Of a stretch of DNA of 64,000 bases, positions 1 to 9,440 are shown piece after piece. The notes beneath the pieces are model-generated. The model had not been told where the DNA came from and ran no database searches. It saw nothing but the letters and a program-made list of their open reading frames with translations. Each line of letters opens with the position of its first letter. Position 1 is the first letter of the stretch. The position numbers and the translations under genes are program-made. This DNA is from Clostridium sp. AF37-5. GTDB lineage: Bacteria > Bacillota > Clostridia > Lachnospirales > Lachnospiraceae. The stretch spans positions 161,765 to 225,764 of the forward strand of contig NZ_QUDR01000003.1 of assembly GCF_003477605.1 (NCBI RefSeq), given 5' to 3'.

Positions 1-249
1 CGTAACAATGTATATAATTGGAATATACATACATAAATCATGGTAATCAATAATGGAAAAAATACCTATGATAACTATACCCATAACAACTCCGACCAAC
101 TGTCTTTTTAAGGAAATGTCAGAATTGACTATGGAAATGACATATGAACTTATAAATGTCAAAATAAGCACAACGGCAATCAGAAAAATATCATAATTTT
201 TCCAGTTGTACCGCTTAATCTGCAACCATTTCATAACGCGTTCCCGCAT
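1..249 (-). CDS. rodA: RodA/FtsW-family peptidoglycan polymerase, N-terminal part (cut by window edge)
   Basis: Reading the minus strand from an ATG at 249 gives about 83 codons open to the window edge. The translation starts with a short basic segment containing KRYNWKNYD, followed by two hydrophobic stretches. This is the usual beginning of the SEDS proteins RodA, FtsW and SpoVE, which polymerise glycan strands in the membrane. Its position directly after minE in a mreBCD-PBP2-minCDE cluster makes RodA, the partner of PBP2 in elongation, the best choice. An internal ATG six codons in is an alternative start. The assignment rests on the N-terminal motif and context only, because the catalytic part lies outside the window. 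Confidence 0.75.
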   Translation of the reverse strand, partial: MRERVMKWLQIKRYNWKNYDIFLIAVVLILTFISSYVISIVNSDISLKRQLVGVVMGIVIIGIFSIIDYHDLCMYIPIIYIVT

Positions 250-275
250 GATTTACCACCTTACCAATCCTTAAT

Positions 276-551
276 TTATTTCTTTGTCTGTTTCATGTCT
301 TTAATCGGAATATTAGCAAAAAGTGCCGGCACCATACCATTGGAGCCTTCCGATTCAGTCTGCTCAATCTTGATATCCAGCCCGTCTAAATCAATTTCTA
401 CATATTTCGACAAAACATGGATAATATCATTTTTTATCTGCTCCATAATGTCCGGCGAACAGTTTGCACGGTCCGATACCAAAACCATCTTCAAACGGTC
501 TTTTGCTACATTACTGGAGGATTTTTTTCTAAAAAAATCTGCAAATCCCAT
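276..551 (-). CDS. minE: Cell division topological specificity factor MinE
   Basis: This 91-residue protein has the MinE layout. A short N-terminal amphipathic segment (MGFADFFRKK) is followed by an anti-MinCD region rich in charged residues (VAKDRLKMVLVSDRA) and a C-terminal topological-specificity domain. MinE stimulates the MinD ATPase and displaces MinC, so that the division inhibitor stays at the cell poles. The gene starts 14 bases after the minD stop with a GGAG ribosome site. It is the last min gene before rodA. Many Firmicutes use DivIVA/MinJ in place of MinE, while clostridial lineages such as this one often keep MinE. Confidence 0.95.
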   Translation of the reverse strand: MGFADFFRKKSSSNVAKDRLKMVLVSDRANCSPDIMEQIKNDIIHVLSKYVEIDLDGLDIKIEQTESEGSNGMVPALFANIPIKDMKQTKK

Positions 552-565
552 TACGATTCATCTCC

Positions 566-1354
566 TTAGCTTTTGAATTTGTTTTTAATTTTTGAGAAAA
601 GACCATTTTTCTGGAATAAATCCAACAATGGAACATCCTCTCCCATGATTCTGTGACATATGTTTTCGTATGCCTGACCGGCAAGCGATTTGTTACCTAC
701 AAGCGGTTCACCCTGATTTGTCGAAACGACAATATTCTCATCATCCGGGACAACACCAAGCAAATCCACAGCAAGAATCTCTACAACATCATCACTCGAC
801 ATCATATCTCCACGCTTTACCATATCGGCACGAAGGCGGTTTACAACGAGTTCAGTCTTTCCGATTTCGTTTGCTTCCAGCAATCCGATAATACGGTCTG
901 CATCACGCACAGCCGATACTTCCGGTGTTGTTACTACAATTGCACGGTCAGCTCCGGCAATCGCATTTTTAAATCCCTGTTCGATTCCGGCAGGGCAGTC
1001 GAGCAATATGTAATCAAACTCTTCTTTTAATTCATTGGTCAGTTTTTCCATCTGCTCCGGTGTAACTGCTGTCTTATCTCTGGTCTGGGCAGAAGGCAGC
1101 AAATAAAGTGTCGGATATCGTTTATCCTTAATCAACGCCTGTTTGATTCGGCAGTTTCCTTCAATTACATCCACAAGATTGTATACAATACGGTTTTCAA
1201 GTCCCATAACAACATCCAGATTACGCAATCCGATATCTGTATCAATCAGTACTACTTTTTTTCCTTCTTTTGCTAATCCTGTTCCTACATTGGCAGTTGT
1301 CGTTGTTTTACCAACGCCTCCCTTACCCGATGTAATCACAATAACTTCACTCAT
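566..1354 (-). CDS. minD: Septum site-determining ATPase MinD
   Basis: The product is a ParA/MinD-type ATPase of 262 residues. The deviant Walker A motif KGGVGKTTTTAN lies near residues 10-21. A switch motif follows (VLIDTDIGLRNLD), and DYILLDCPAGIEQG is the Walker B region. The C-terminus ends in a basic amphipathic tail (LFSKIKNKFKS), the membrane-targeting sequence. MinD-ATP binds the membrane and recruits MinC and MinE. I chose the ATG at 1354, giving MSEVIVITSGK, because an AAAGGAGAG ribosome site sits about 6 bases upstream. A longer in-frame start at 1375 would place that site inside the gene. It lies 42 bases after minC. Confidence 0.96.
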   Translation of the reverse strand: MSEVIVITSGKGGVGKTTTTANVGTGLAKEGKKVVLIDTDIGLRNLDVVMGLENRIVYNLVDVIEGNCRIKQALIKDKRYPTLYLLPSAQTRDKTAVTPEQMEKLTNELKEEFDYILLDCPAGIEQGFKNAIAGADRAIVVTTPEVSAVRDADRIIGLLEANEIGKTELVVNRLRADMVKRGDMMSSDDVVEILAVDLLGVVPDDENIVVSTNQGEPLVGNKSLAGQAYENICHRIMGEDVPLLDLFQKNGLFSKIKNKFKS

Positions 1355-1396
1355 AAATTTCTCTCCTTTCACCATAACAATGGCTTATATCAATAT

Positions 1397-2062
1397 TCAA
1401 ACATCAATTTCTGTCAACGTCTGTCTTGACAAAGTATCAATGTATATTGCTCCATCTTGCAAATAGGCAATCTGCGGCTCTGCCGGTGTTTCCTGTTTTT
1501 CGTCAGAGGAACGGGCGATTACATCGCTGATTCGTATCTGCATCGGATTCATTTTCAATGCAACAATAAACGCATTTTCTTTTCCGGCAGCTCCGGCATA
1601 CACTGTTCCATACAGACTTCCTAACACAATTACATTTCCTGTCGATACAACTTGTGCACCTACATTAATGTCGCCTAAAATCACAACACTGGTTTCAAAC
1701 TCCATCACCTGTCCGGAACGAAGATTTCCTTTGAAAAATTGACCGGAATTTGCATTCATTGCCATCAGTTTTTCATTCAGTGTCTGATTGAACAATTCTT
1801 CTCTCTGCTTGTCCTCATCAATCAGACACACGACTTGTAATTTTGAATTTTCCTTGATGCATTCCAGTAAAATAGCTTCCTGTTCCTCAGTTAATTTTCT
1901 TCCGTCAAAGGAAACGGCAACCTGAGCCTCACCAAGAAAATCCGAACTTTCCTTGAATTTTTTTTCGACTTCTTCTAAAATCTCCGGAAAAGGAAGCGCA
2001 TCATCCAAAACAATGCGTATTCCTGATTTATTTCCTTTAATTACAACAGGTGCTTTTTTCAT
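1397..2062 (-). CDS. minC: Septum site-determining protein MinC
   Basis: This 221-residue protein inhibits FtsZ assembly away from mid-cell. The N-terminal domain (about 1-100) is the FtsZ-binding part. The C-terminal domain (about 105-190) shows the right-handed beta-helix signature with GQVMEFETSVVILGDINVGAQV and glycine turns such as VIVLGSLYGTVYAG. This second domain dimerises and binds MinD. The tail after residue 190 is acidic and less conserved. The gene follows PBP2 by 12 bases and precedes minD, which supports joint transcription of the elongation and division-site genes. Confidence 0.92.
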   Translation of the reverse strand: MKKAPVVIKGNKSGIRIVLDDALPFPEILEEVEKKFKESSDFLGEAQVAVSFDGRKLTEEQEAILLECIKENSKLQVVCLIDEDKQREELFNQTLNEKLMAMNANSGQFFKGNLRSGQVMEFETSVVILGDINVGAQVVSTGNVIVLGSLYGTVYAGAAGKENAFIVALKMNPMQIRISDVIARSSDEKQETPAEPQIAYLQDGAIYIDTLSRQTLTEIDV

Positions 2063-2074
2063 ATTTCCAACTCC

Positions 2075-4927
2075 TTAATCCGTTTGTCTTGTTCCGCCCA
2101 TTGCCGGACTCGAAACTTTTCCATCCATCAGTTTCTTACGTGAACTCTTATCATAATAATACTGATATACTTTGCTCGCAAGTTCTGCGGCATTGGAAGA
2201 AGAAAATCCGTTTGGAATTACTACCGTAATTGAAATTTCCGGATTCTCATAAGGTGCAAAACTAACAAATAATGCATGGTTTGGCTCGTTGTTTGTAATC
2301 TGAGCCGTACCGGTTTTTCCGGCAACCGTAACATTTACATTGTTAAACAGTGACTTAATGCTGCCCGCCTGTACTACATTTTTCATGCCGGTTTTAATTG
2401 CCGTTAAAGTTGACGACTGGAAATTCAATTTATTGCGGACATTTGATGATTTCTTATCCTGTGTTTTTGATTTAGCATCTTTGATTTTCTGAATCAGAGT
2501 TAAATCAAAGCAGGTTCCACCATTCGCAATTGTTGTGACATAACGGGACATCTGAACCGGTGTGTAACTGTGGGAGCCCTGTCCAATTGCAGAACGAACA
2601 ACATCGACATCGGAAAACGTTGGTTCCGCTTCCGGCAGTTCAATGCCGGATTTTTCCGTTAAACCGTATTTATCTGCATACTTTTTCAGTTTGCTCAAAC
2701 CTTTTTCATTATCCACTAATGTATTGTGTCCATTTCCTAATCGATAACCCATTTCATAGAAGAAATAGTTACAGGAATGCTGGATTGCCTGTGAAACATT
2801 AATATTACCATGCGAATAAGTACTCCAGCATTTTGGCCAAGGCTTATTAATTTTATTAAACTGTACACCGTCATGGATACGAGTATAAGGATTAATAATG
2901 CCCTCTTCCAATGCGGTTGTGGCAGTCACCATCTTAAATGTCGAACCGGGAGCTGCCTTTTGCTGGGTCGCACGGTTCAAAAGTGGCGACGCACTGCTTG
3001 TACTGATTTTGGCATAATAATCGGCATCAACTGAATTTGCAAATTTATTATTATCATAACTTGGATAAGACGTTAATGCCTTCACTTTTCCGGTCTTTAC
3101 ATCTGTTACAATAACGGCACAAGAACATGGTGTAAGTCCTAAATCTCCTGCTGAAATTTCAAGCGATCGGATTTTCGATTTCAAAAAACTGTATGGGGAA
3201 ATCATTCCTGCCTGTAATTTCTGATAGGTAGAAGTTTTCTTTTTTAACACCTTCTGGTCATACAACAAAAGGCAAATCTCTCTGCCGGACAAAACACCGG
3301 AATCTACCATCGAGTGATACACTTTCTTATCAAACTTCGAATCATCCTGGATTTCATCGACAATATAAGAAACTAATTTCTGGAAGACTTCTTCCGAAGA
3401 ATAGTAGTTATTGTCAATTTCCAGATTATCTAAATTAATCCAGTTGTTTTTGATTCCATAAACTAACAGCTGACTCAAACTTATTTTATTATTTACATAC
3501 TTATTGTACATCGTATCTGTTGTGTCCATCGTAGACGTATTTAGTATCTGATTGGTTTTCAACATACTGAAAATGTAATCCAGATAGCCATCCGTTGTTT
3601 CCGACAACTGTTTTCCATTCTTTTGATTATTGACACGAAGTTCTTTTTTTACGCGGTTAATAGCGCTCTTTTTCGTGCGGGAAAATGTCTGGTACACCGA
3701 TTTTTCCAAGGATGTCGCATTACTTGTATTGAAATGTGACACATCAACAATGCTATTTTGAATAATTGCATCGTAAACATCGTAAATAGAAATCAAAATA
3801 CCTTTAGCATCTTTCCCTTTTGTACCATGCCCCTTCCCATTGATTAATTTGGAAGTAATAATACCGGCAATCTGTTTTTCTGCCAGACGATAAGTTGCTT
3901 CCTGCAAATCGGAATCAATCGTCAGATAAATATCTTTTCCGGCTACCGCATCCTTTGTTTTCTGCGAACTTACTACACGCGATGTACTGTCAATAACAAG
4001 TGTTTCGGAACCTTTTTTCCCTTTTAATTCATCTTCATATTCTTTTTCGATCCCGGTTTTACCAATCTGGTCTGCCGATGTGTATTCCGTATTCGGATCA
4101 CTTTCTTTCATTTCCGCTAGCGTTTCGGAAGAAATCAATCCCGTATAGCCAATAATATGAGAGAAATATTTGCTGTCTTTATAGACACGGTTCATTTCGG
4201 TGGTAACTTCAACGCCAGGTAAATCAGCAGAATTTTCCTTAATGGCAGCCACTGTTTTATCCGAAACATTAGAACTTAATGTAATCGGATCATATTTTGA
4301 ATATGTGTTCATCAATAACGCATAGCGCACCGTCATAATTGGCAGTGCCTCTGCATCCGTATACGTTTCGTCTTTATCAAAGAAATGAATGGTATTTACC
4401 TTATCTTCAGTGCGAATATAACGAAACAGTTCTTCTGCTGTCATATCTTTTTGCTTTTGCGTCAGCTCATGGATAGATTTACAAAAGAAAATCTCTCTTT
4501 TAAAACGAAGCTGTGCCGCCTGATTTGCCGTGTATTTAAATTTCCCATTTTTATTCATGCTGATTGGGAAATCCAAATCTAAAGAATCCCCATGTTTCTC
4601 AATCAGAGTGATACACTTCTCAATCATTGTGTTTTTTTCATGATTTGTTTTCAAATCTCCGGAATCTTCTATCGTTATAGAATAACTCTGCTCATTGGTA
4701 ACTAAAAGTTTGCCATTACAGTCATAAATTTTACCGCGGGCACTCTTAATAGTTTTAATTTTCTGTTTTTGCAGAGAGGCTTCTCTGTCATAGGTTTCAC
4801 CTTTCACAATCTGAAGATAAAACATGCGTCCGACAAGTATACTAAAAAGCAGTATATAGGTTGTCACCAGGGCGAAAAATCTTGATTTTACCACATTTTT
4901 CAGCATATCCAGTATACCGTTAAACAT
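2075..4927 (-). CDS. mrdA: Penicillin-binding protein 2 (elongation transpeptidase) with a large domain insertion
   Basis: The product is a 950-residue class B penicillin-binding protein that crosslinks peptidoglycan together with RodA. A single membrane anchor lies at about residues 17-38, followed by the dimerisation/pedestal domain (IKSARGKIYDCNG, about 60-310). The transpeptidase motifs are all present: STFK at 662-665, SCN at 718-720 and KTG at 871-873. Between LQEATYRLAEKQIAGI (about 341-356) and AVIVTDVKTGKVKALTS (about 604-620) there are roughly 240 extra residues. Typical PBP2 proteins have only a short link there, and this accounts for the length of 950 against about 600-700. The inserted part is polar and predicted helical, with no motif I recognise. 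Confidence 0.9.
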   Translation of the reverse strand: MFNGILDMLKNVVKSRFFALVTTYILLFSILVGRMFYLQIVKGETYDREASLQKQKIKTIKSARGKIYDCNGKLLVTNEQSYSITIEDSGDLKTNHEKNTMIEKCITLIEKHGDSLDLDFPISMNKNGKFKYTANQAAQLRFKREIFFCKSIHELTQKQKDMTAEELFRYIRTEDKVNTIHFFDKDETYTDAEALPIMTVRYALLMNTYSKYDPITLSSNVSDKTVAAIKENSADLPGVEVTTEMNRVYKDSKYFSHIIGYTGLISSETLAEMKESDPNTEYTSADQIGKTGIEKEYEDELKGKKGSETLVIDSTSRVVSSQKTKDAVAGKDIYLTIDSDLQEATYRLAEKQIAGIITSKLINGKGHGTKGKDAKGILISIYDVYDAIIQNSIVDVSHFNTSNATSLEKSVYQTFSRTKKSAINRVKKELRVNNQKNGKQLSETTDGYLDYIFSMLKTNQILNTSTMDTTDTMYNKYVNNKISLSQLLVYGIKNNWINLDNLEIDNNYYSSEEVFQKLVSYIVDEIQDDSKFDKKVYHSMVDSGVLSGREICLLLYDQKVLKKKTSTYQKLQAGMISPYSFLKSKIRSLEISAGDLGLTPCSCAVIVTDVKTGKVKALTSYPSYDNNKFANSVDADYYAKISTSSASPLLNRATQQKAAPGSTFKMVTATTALEEGIINPYTRIHDGVQFNKINKPWPKCWSTYSHGNINVSQAIQHSCNYFFYEMGYRLGNGHNTLVDNEKGLSKLKKYADKYGLTEKSGIELPEAEPTFSDVDVVRSAIGQGSHSYTPVQMSRYVTTIANGGTCFDLTLIQKIKDAKSKTQDKKSSNVRNKLNFQSSTLTAIKTGMKNVVQAGSIKSLFNNVNVTVAGKTGTAQITNNEPNHALFVSFAPYENPEISITVVIPNGFSSSNAAELASKVYQYYYDKSSRKKLMDGKVSSPAMGGTRQTD

Positions 4928-4930
4928 CTG

Positions 4931-5437
4931 CTAAATCTCCTTTCTTTTTCTTTCCTTTGGCTTTTCCAAATGAGCTGCCAGTTCAAACAAAAGAACTCCT
5001 GCCAGTGTTGTATAAAGTATTTCCGGCAGAAACTTATGAATAAAATAAAAGCCCAAGTGCAGTCTGCCACGCATTAAAAATTCGGTAATATAATAGTAAA
5101 AGCAATACACAAAGTCGCTGGAGGCAATTAAAACAACCGGAAGAATCAGGCTGTCTGTAAAATAGATTTTTTTACAAAAGCCGACAACAAAACCAATTGT
5201 CATAAAAATAAATGCATATAATCCAATTACGCTTCCATACAGGCAGTCTAGCAGCAAGCCTGAAAAAAAACCAATTACCAGTCCGGAAGTACGACCACGC
5301 AGATAACCGTATGTGATTGTCAGTACCAATAAAAGATTTGGAACCGCACCTGCTAACTTTATGGATTGAAATACGGTTGTCTGGAGCAAAAATGCTGCCA
5401 ATATCATCACAACCGGCAAAATACGTTTTTTAATCAT
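4931..5437 (-). CDS. mreD: Rod shape-determining protein MreD
   Basis: This 168-residue polytopic membrane protein has about five hydrophobic segments and ends in a short basic tail (LEKPKERKRKEI). MreD links MreB and MreC to the membrane elongation machinery. Sequence conservation in the family is low, so the call relies on size, topology, the motif GRTSGLVIGFFSGLLLDCLYG typical of MreD, and position. It overlaps the mreC stop by 8 bases and ends 3 bases before PBP2, which indicates translational coupling within one operon. Confidence 0.88.
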   Translation of the reverse strand: MIKKRILPVVMILAAFLLQTTVFQSIKLAGAVPNLLLVLTITYGYLRGRTSGLVIGFFSGLLLDCLYGSVIGLYAFIFMTIGFVVGFCKKIYFTDSLILPVVLIASSDFVYCFYYYITEFLMRGRLHLGFYFIHKFLPEILYTTLAGVLLFELAAHLEKPKERKRKEI

Positions 5438-6305
5438 AATTCTTTATGTCCTTAATTTCTGAGTTGTCCTTAAGCTGCGTAATCACCAGTACATTTTCCA
5501 GCTGGTCAAAATTAACCGAAGGAATTAAATGCGCTGTCTTTGTCTGAGAAGACGGGTCACTTACAATGTCCTTGACATATCCAACAGACAATCCCTGTAA
5601 AAATTTATCACTGACGTGTGAAGTAACCACCTCGTCACCATCTTTAATCTTTGCCGTGTTGCTTATCATCTCAATGTCAATGTACCCTTTGTAAATACTC
5701 TCCATATTTCCTTTAACAATACAGGTTTCCCCGGTATCCTGAAACATTGCACTTACATTACTCTTATCATCAATGATGGCACGTACCTTTGCATACGACT
5801 CACCAACTTCAGAAACAATGCCAACCAAACCATTGCCGGCAATTACGTTCATATCAACCTGAATACCATCTTTCTTTCCTTTGTCAATCGTAAATACATG
5901 GAACCAGTTGTTACCATCGCGGCTGATAACACGCGCAGCCACTTTCGGATAATCCGGATATACCTTGTCCAATTTATACAATTCTCTGTAATTATCCAGT
6001 TCTGCATTTTCACGGGCGAGAATTTTATTATTATAACTTAAGTCATTTAACTTTTCCTGCAATTCCTTATTCTCTGCTAACAGGGTTTCTTTTGAAGTAA
6101 GTAAATCTGCTTTATCCGAAAGGTATTTACCAACGGAATTAATCCCCTTCTGCATTGGTGTCACCACATTCCCAACAAATGCTTTCACACCGGCAAACCG
6201 GTCTGTAAACTTAAACGAGAGAAGCACTAACAGTACACACAAAACCGAGAGACATATATATAATATTTTGGGATGAATCCATTTATTTTTCCTTCTCTTT
6301 TTCAC
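5430..6305 (-). CDS. mreC: Rod shape-determining protein MreC (GTG start)
   Basis: MreC is a 291-residue bitopic protein that forms a periplasm-side scaffold for PBP2. A basic N-terminus is followed by one membrane helix (about 11-29). A coiled coil spans about 65-105 (ENKELQEKLNDLSYNNKILARENAELDN, shown here in parts), and the beta-rich MreC core with VISRDGNNWFHVFTIDKG occupies the rest. The start codon is GTG at 6305, preceded by GGAGGTG at a suitable distance. It lies 31 bases after mreB and overlaps mreD. Confidence 0.93.
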   Translation of the reverse strand: MKKRRKNKWIHPKILYICLSVLCVLLVLLSFKFTDRFAGVKAFVGNVVTPMQKGINSVGKYLSDKADLLTSKETLLAENKELQEKLNDLSYNNKILARENAELDNYRELYKLDKVYPDYPKVAARVISRDGNNWFHVFTIDKGKKDGIQVDMNVIAGNGLVGIVSEVGESYAKVRAIIDDKSNVSAMFQDTGETCIVKGNMESIYKGYIDIEMISNTAKIKDGDEVVTSHVSDKFLQGLSVGYVKDIVSDPSSQTKTAHLIPSVNFDQLENVLVITQLKDNSEIKDIKNYD

Positions 6306-6336
6306 ACAAACACCTCCGCTTTGTTTTCGGAAAAAA

Positions 6337-7329
6337 TTACAAGGTCAATTTTGCTAAATGTGGGTCTTCGATAATTGCACCAAGTCCCATAACAACCGTG
6401 CTTTCCGGTTCCTCACATAAGTTTACTTTCAGTCCGAGCTGGTCATATACAAAACGTCCTAAATCCTTAATGCGGCTCGAACCTCCGGTCAGATAAACAC
6501 CGGATTTGTAAATGTCGGAAGAAATTTCCGGCGGCGTGCGCTCCAATATAATTTTCACAGCATCAACAATGCTTTGGAACAATTCAGACAGTGCGGAATG
6601 GACATCTTTTGACTCAATCGTAATTTCACTTGGCAGTCCTGTTACCAGATTACGTCCACATACGTCAATGGATTCGTCCGTCACATAAGCAGAACCAATT
6701 GTCATTTTAATTTCTTCTGCTGTCTTTTCGCCAATCACAAAACTCTTATCTTTTTTGATTTTATTAATAATTGCCTCATCAAAACGATTTCCGCCAATCG
6801 GAATCAATCGGCTTAATACAATACCACCAAGGGACATCACGGAAATCTCTGTTGTATTTGCACCGATATCCACAACCAAAGTTCCTGTAGATTTTGTAAT
6901 ATCGAGATTCATACCCAGGGCATCTGCAACCGGCTTCTCAACGACATGGATTTTCTTCGGTTTCAGATTGGTATTTGTAATCAAATCAAAATAAGCTCTT
7001 TTCTCCACTTCTGTAATATCAGTCGGAACCGCAATATAATACTCTGCACCTTTTAACTTTTTCTTGCCATCCAGTTCATGGAAGAAATAATCAATCATCG
7101 ACTGCATATTTCCGATATCGGCAATAACACCATTTTTTACCGGATAAGACACCTGAATGTTTGCCGGTGCCTTCTCATACATCTCATACGCCTCATTTCC
7201 TACCGCAAAAGTATGAGATTTATTGTAAATCGCAATTACACTTTTTTCATGAAGAATAATTCCCTCTCCATTTTTATAAAACTTAATTGAACTTGTTCCA
7301 AAATCAATTCCTATTGCTTTTCCTAACAT
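6337..7329 (-). CDS. mreB: Actin-like cell shape protein MreB
   Basis: This 330-residue bacterial actin directs lateral cell-wall synthesis. The actin-fold phosphate loops are visible: GIDFGTSSIKFY near the N-terminus, LVVDIGANTTEISV around 155 and VYLTGGSSRI near 285. The nucleotide is held between these loops. The protein is closer to the MreB/Mbl group than to DnaK by length and motif spacing. The gene opens the mreBCD-PBP2-min operon and lies 1 base after the radC stop, so it is probably co-transcribed with radC. Confidence 0.95.
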   Translation of the reverse strand: MLGKAIGIDFGTSSIKFYKNGEGIILHEKSVIAIYNKSHTFAVGNEAYEMYEKAPANIQVSYPVKNGVIADIGNMQSMIDYFFHELDGKKKLKGAEYYIAVPTDITEVEKRAYFDLITNTNLKPKKIHVVEKPVADALGMNLDITKSTGTLVVDIGANTTEISVMSLGGIVLSRLIPIGGNRFDEAIINKIKKDKSFVIGEKTAEEIKMTIGSAYVTDESIDVCGRNLVTGLPSEITIESKDVHSALSELFQSIVDAVKIILERTPPEISSDIYKSGVYLTGGSSRIKDLGRFVYDQLGLKVNLCEEPESTVVMGLGAIIEDPHLAKLTL

Positions 7330-7330
7330 G

Positions 7331-8029
7331 TCAAATCAATCCTCTTTCTTTTAAACTAATGTAGCGGTTATCACCAATGATAATGTGGTCAACCAAAGGA
7401 ATACCAATCAAATCTGAAGCCTCATATAACCGTTTGGTCATCTTGATATCTTCTCCGCTCGGAATGGGATTCCCACTCGGATGATTATGCAGTATCACAA
7501 TCTGAGCCGCGTCGCATTGCAGGGCAATCCGCAGAATCTCTCTCGGATTTACCACAGAATAGTTTATAGTTCCCTTAAAAACTGCTTTGTCGTAGAGCAG
7601 CCTTCCGCTTGCATCCAGTGCTGCAAGATACAAATGCTCCGTTTCGAGATTTCGCATTTCATCCATAAAATAAGCCGCCAGTTGTTCGGGGCGGCTAAAA
7701 TTTGTGGCATTACACTTACTCTCTCTTGCCAGTCGTTTGGACAACTCCACCGCACACAAAATCTGAACTGCCTTCACCGGACCAATTCCGTGAATCTGAA
7801 GAAGCTGATTGCGCGTCAGATGAAACAATCCCATCAAACCCTGAAAAGAAGGATGTGCACTCAGCACTTCCAAAGCGAGGGCAAGACTCGTCTTATCCTT
7901 TGTTCCGGACTTTAAAATGACAGCAAGTAATTCTGCATTCGACAAAGACTTTGCACCGTCTCTTTCACACTTCTCATACGGCTTTTCCGAATCCGGCAAT
8001 TCTTTCATGGTAAAATTTTCTTTTTTCAT
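7331..8029 (-). CDS. radC: RadC family JAMM/MPN domain protein
   Basis: The 232-residue product has the RadC layout: an N-terminal helix-hairpin-helix-like segment (LTRNQLLQIHGIGPVKAVQI) and a C-terminal JAB/MPN metalloprotease-like domain with HNHPSGNPIPSGED as the zinc motif. The family was once linked to DNA repair, but its cellular role is not settled. I selected the ATG at 8029 (MKKENFTMKELP) because AAAGGAGC lies just upstream; another in-frame start exists at 8065. RadC directly precedes mreB, as in Bacillus and many Clostridia (the maf-radC-mreB order). Confidence 0.93.
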   Translation of the reverse strand: MKKENFTMKELPDSEKPYEKCERDGAKSLSNAELLAVILKSGTKDKTSLALALEVLSAHPSFQGLMGLFHLTRNQLLQIHGIGPVKAVQILCAVELSKRLARESKCNATNFSRPEQLAAYFMDEMRNLETEHLYLAALDASGRLLYDKAVFKGTINYSVVNPREILRIALQCDAAQIVILHNHPSGNPIPSGEDIKMTKRLYEASDLIGIPLVDHIIIGDNRYISLKERGLI

Positions 8030-8069
8030 TTCGGCTCCTTTCGGAACCAAATTCCACCTAAACATTGTT

Positions 8070-8098
8070 ATTTTACCATATCAAGGCAAAAATGTATA
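8070..8098 (-). promoter_or_regulatory. Probable promoter of the radC-mre-min operon
   Basis: On the minus strand TATACA (8093-8098) and TAAAAT (8070-8075) are separated by 17 bases, and TGG before the -10 box gives an extended -10. The -35 match is only partial. The site lies 41 bases upstream of the chosen radC start. Confidence 0.45.
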
Positions 8099-8147
8099 CC
8101 TATTAAGCAAGATTTTTCTGTGAATTTTTTTTGAATTTTGCCAAAAT

Positions 8148-9437
8148 CTATGGCAATTCGACAAATCCACCATCAATCATATTTTGCAGTGTTTTTAATA
8201 TACCCATCTTTCCGTGCGGCCATGTAATTCCACCCTGAAAATAGACACTGTAAGGCGGTTCAATCGGGGCATCTGCACTTAATTCAATAGAGGACCCCTG
8301 TACAAAAGCACCCGCTGCCATAATGACATCGCTGTGATAGCCGGGCATCGCATATGGCTCCGGCAGAACGTAGGCATCTACCGGGGCTGCCTGCTGGATT
8401 CCCTGGCAGAAGGCGATAATTCGTTCCGGTGTGCCAAAAGCAATTGCCTGAATGATATCGTGTCTGTCTTCTTTACCATTAGGACTTGCCGTAAAGCCAA
8501 GTTTTTCATATAAATTTGCAGCAAAAATAGCAGACTTTAAGGCACTTGCCACAACCGTCGGTGCTAAAAATAATCCTTGATAAAACGCCGAATTAACCTG
8601 AAGGGAAGCCCCTACTTCTTTGCCAAGACCAGGTGCCGTAAGGCGGTATGCAGCAAGTTCAACTAAATCTTTCCGTCCAACAATATACCCGCCCAAAGGT
8701 GCCAGACCGCCACCCGGATTTTTTATCAGAGAACCTACACAAATATCGGCTCCAACCTGCGTTGGCTCGATGGTTTCTACAAATTCACCATAACAGTTAT
8801 CTACCATGCAGATGACATCCGGCTTTATCGATTTGATATAACGAATCAGTTCTCCAATCCGCTCAACAGACAAGGTTTTGCGCATTGCGTATCCTTTGGA
8901 ACGCTGAATCGTGACTAATTTTGTTTTCTCATTTAATGCATTTTTGATTCCTGCATAATCAAATTCACTGTCACCGACCAAATCTACCTGTCGATAAGAT
9001 ACCCCAAATTCACGAAGAGATCCTTTGGTATCTGTTCCCTCGATGCCGATGATTCCTTCCAATGTATCATATGGTTTTCCAACCGGCGACAGCAGTTCAT
9101 CCCCCGGTCGAAGAATCGACGATAAAGCAATTGTCAACGCATGCGTTCCGCAGGTAATCTGTGAGCGCACAAGTGCATCTTCTGCTTCAAAAATGTCAGC
9201 ATATACGGCTTCCAACGTATCTCTTCCGGTATCGTTATAACCATACCCTGTTGTTCCCCACAAATGGTTTTCACTCACACGGTTCTTCTGCATGGCATGA
9301 ATTACTTTCAACTGATTAATTTCCGCCACTTCATCAATTTTAGCAAACCGATCTTCGATTTCTCCCAAAACAGTTTTTCCAAAATCAATCACATCTTTTT
9401 TAATTCCAAATTTTTCATACATTTCTTCTGTTGTCAT
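8148..9437 (-). CDS. PLP-dependent methionine gamma-lyase family protein (YnbB/aluminium-resistance family)
   Basis: This 429-residue protein belongs to the Cys/Met-metabolism PLP enzyme superfamily. It falls in the branch annotated as methionine gamma-lyase family or aluminium resistance protein (Bacillus YnbB). The PLP-binding lysine is probably K239 in GSLIKNPGGGLAPLGG, and SQITCGTHALTIALSSILRPGDE (about 92-114) forms the cofactor pocket. VDNCYGEF (212-219) contains the aspartate that pairs with the pyridine ring. The substrate is not established for this branch. It starts 11 bases after the miaA start region ends its neighbour and follows miaA by 3 bases, an arrangement also seen in Bacillus, where ynbB lies near miaA. 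Confidence 0.85.
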   Translation of the reverse strand: MTTEEMYEKFGIKKDVIDFGKTVLGEIEDRFAKIDEVAEINQLKVIHAMQKNRVSENHLWGTTGYGYNDTGRDTLEAVYADIFEAEDALVRSQITCGTHALTIALSSILRPGDELLSPVGKPYDTLEGIIGIEGTDTKGSLREFGVSYRQVDLVGDSEFDYAGIKNALNEKTKLVTIQRSKGYAMRKTLSVERIGELIRYIKSIKPDVICMVDNCYGEFVETIEPTQVGADICVGSLIKNPGGGLAPLGGYIVGRKDLVELAAYRLTAPGLGKEVGASLQVNSAFYQGLFLAPTVVASALKSAIFAANLYEKLGFTASPNGKEDRHDIIQAIAFGTPERIIAFCQGIQQAAPVDAYVLPEPYAMPGYHSDVIMAAGAFVQGSSIELSADAPIEPPYSVYFQGGITWPHGKMGILKTLQNMIDGGFVELP

Positions 9438-9440
9438 GAT

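Noticed and set aside
7564..7920. Several overlapping small frames inside radC
   Set aside because: They lie in other frames of a well-supported gene and have no own signals.
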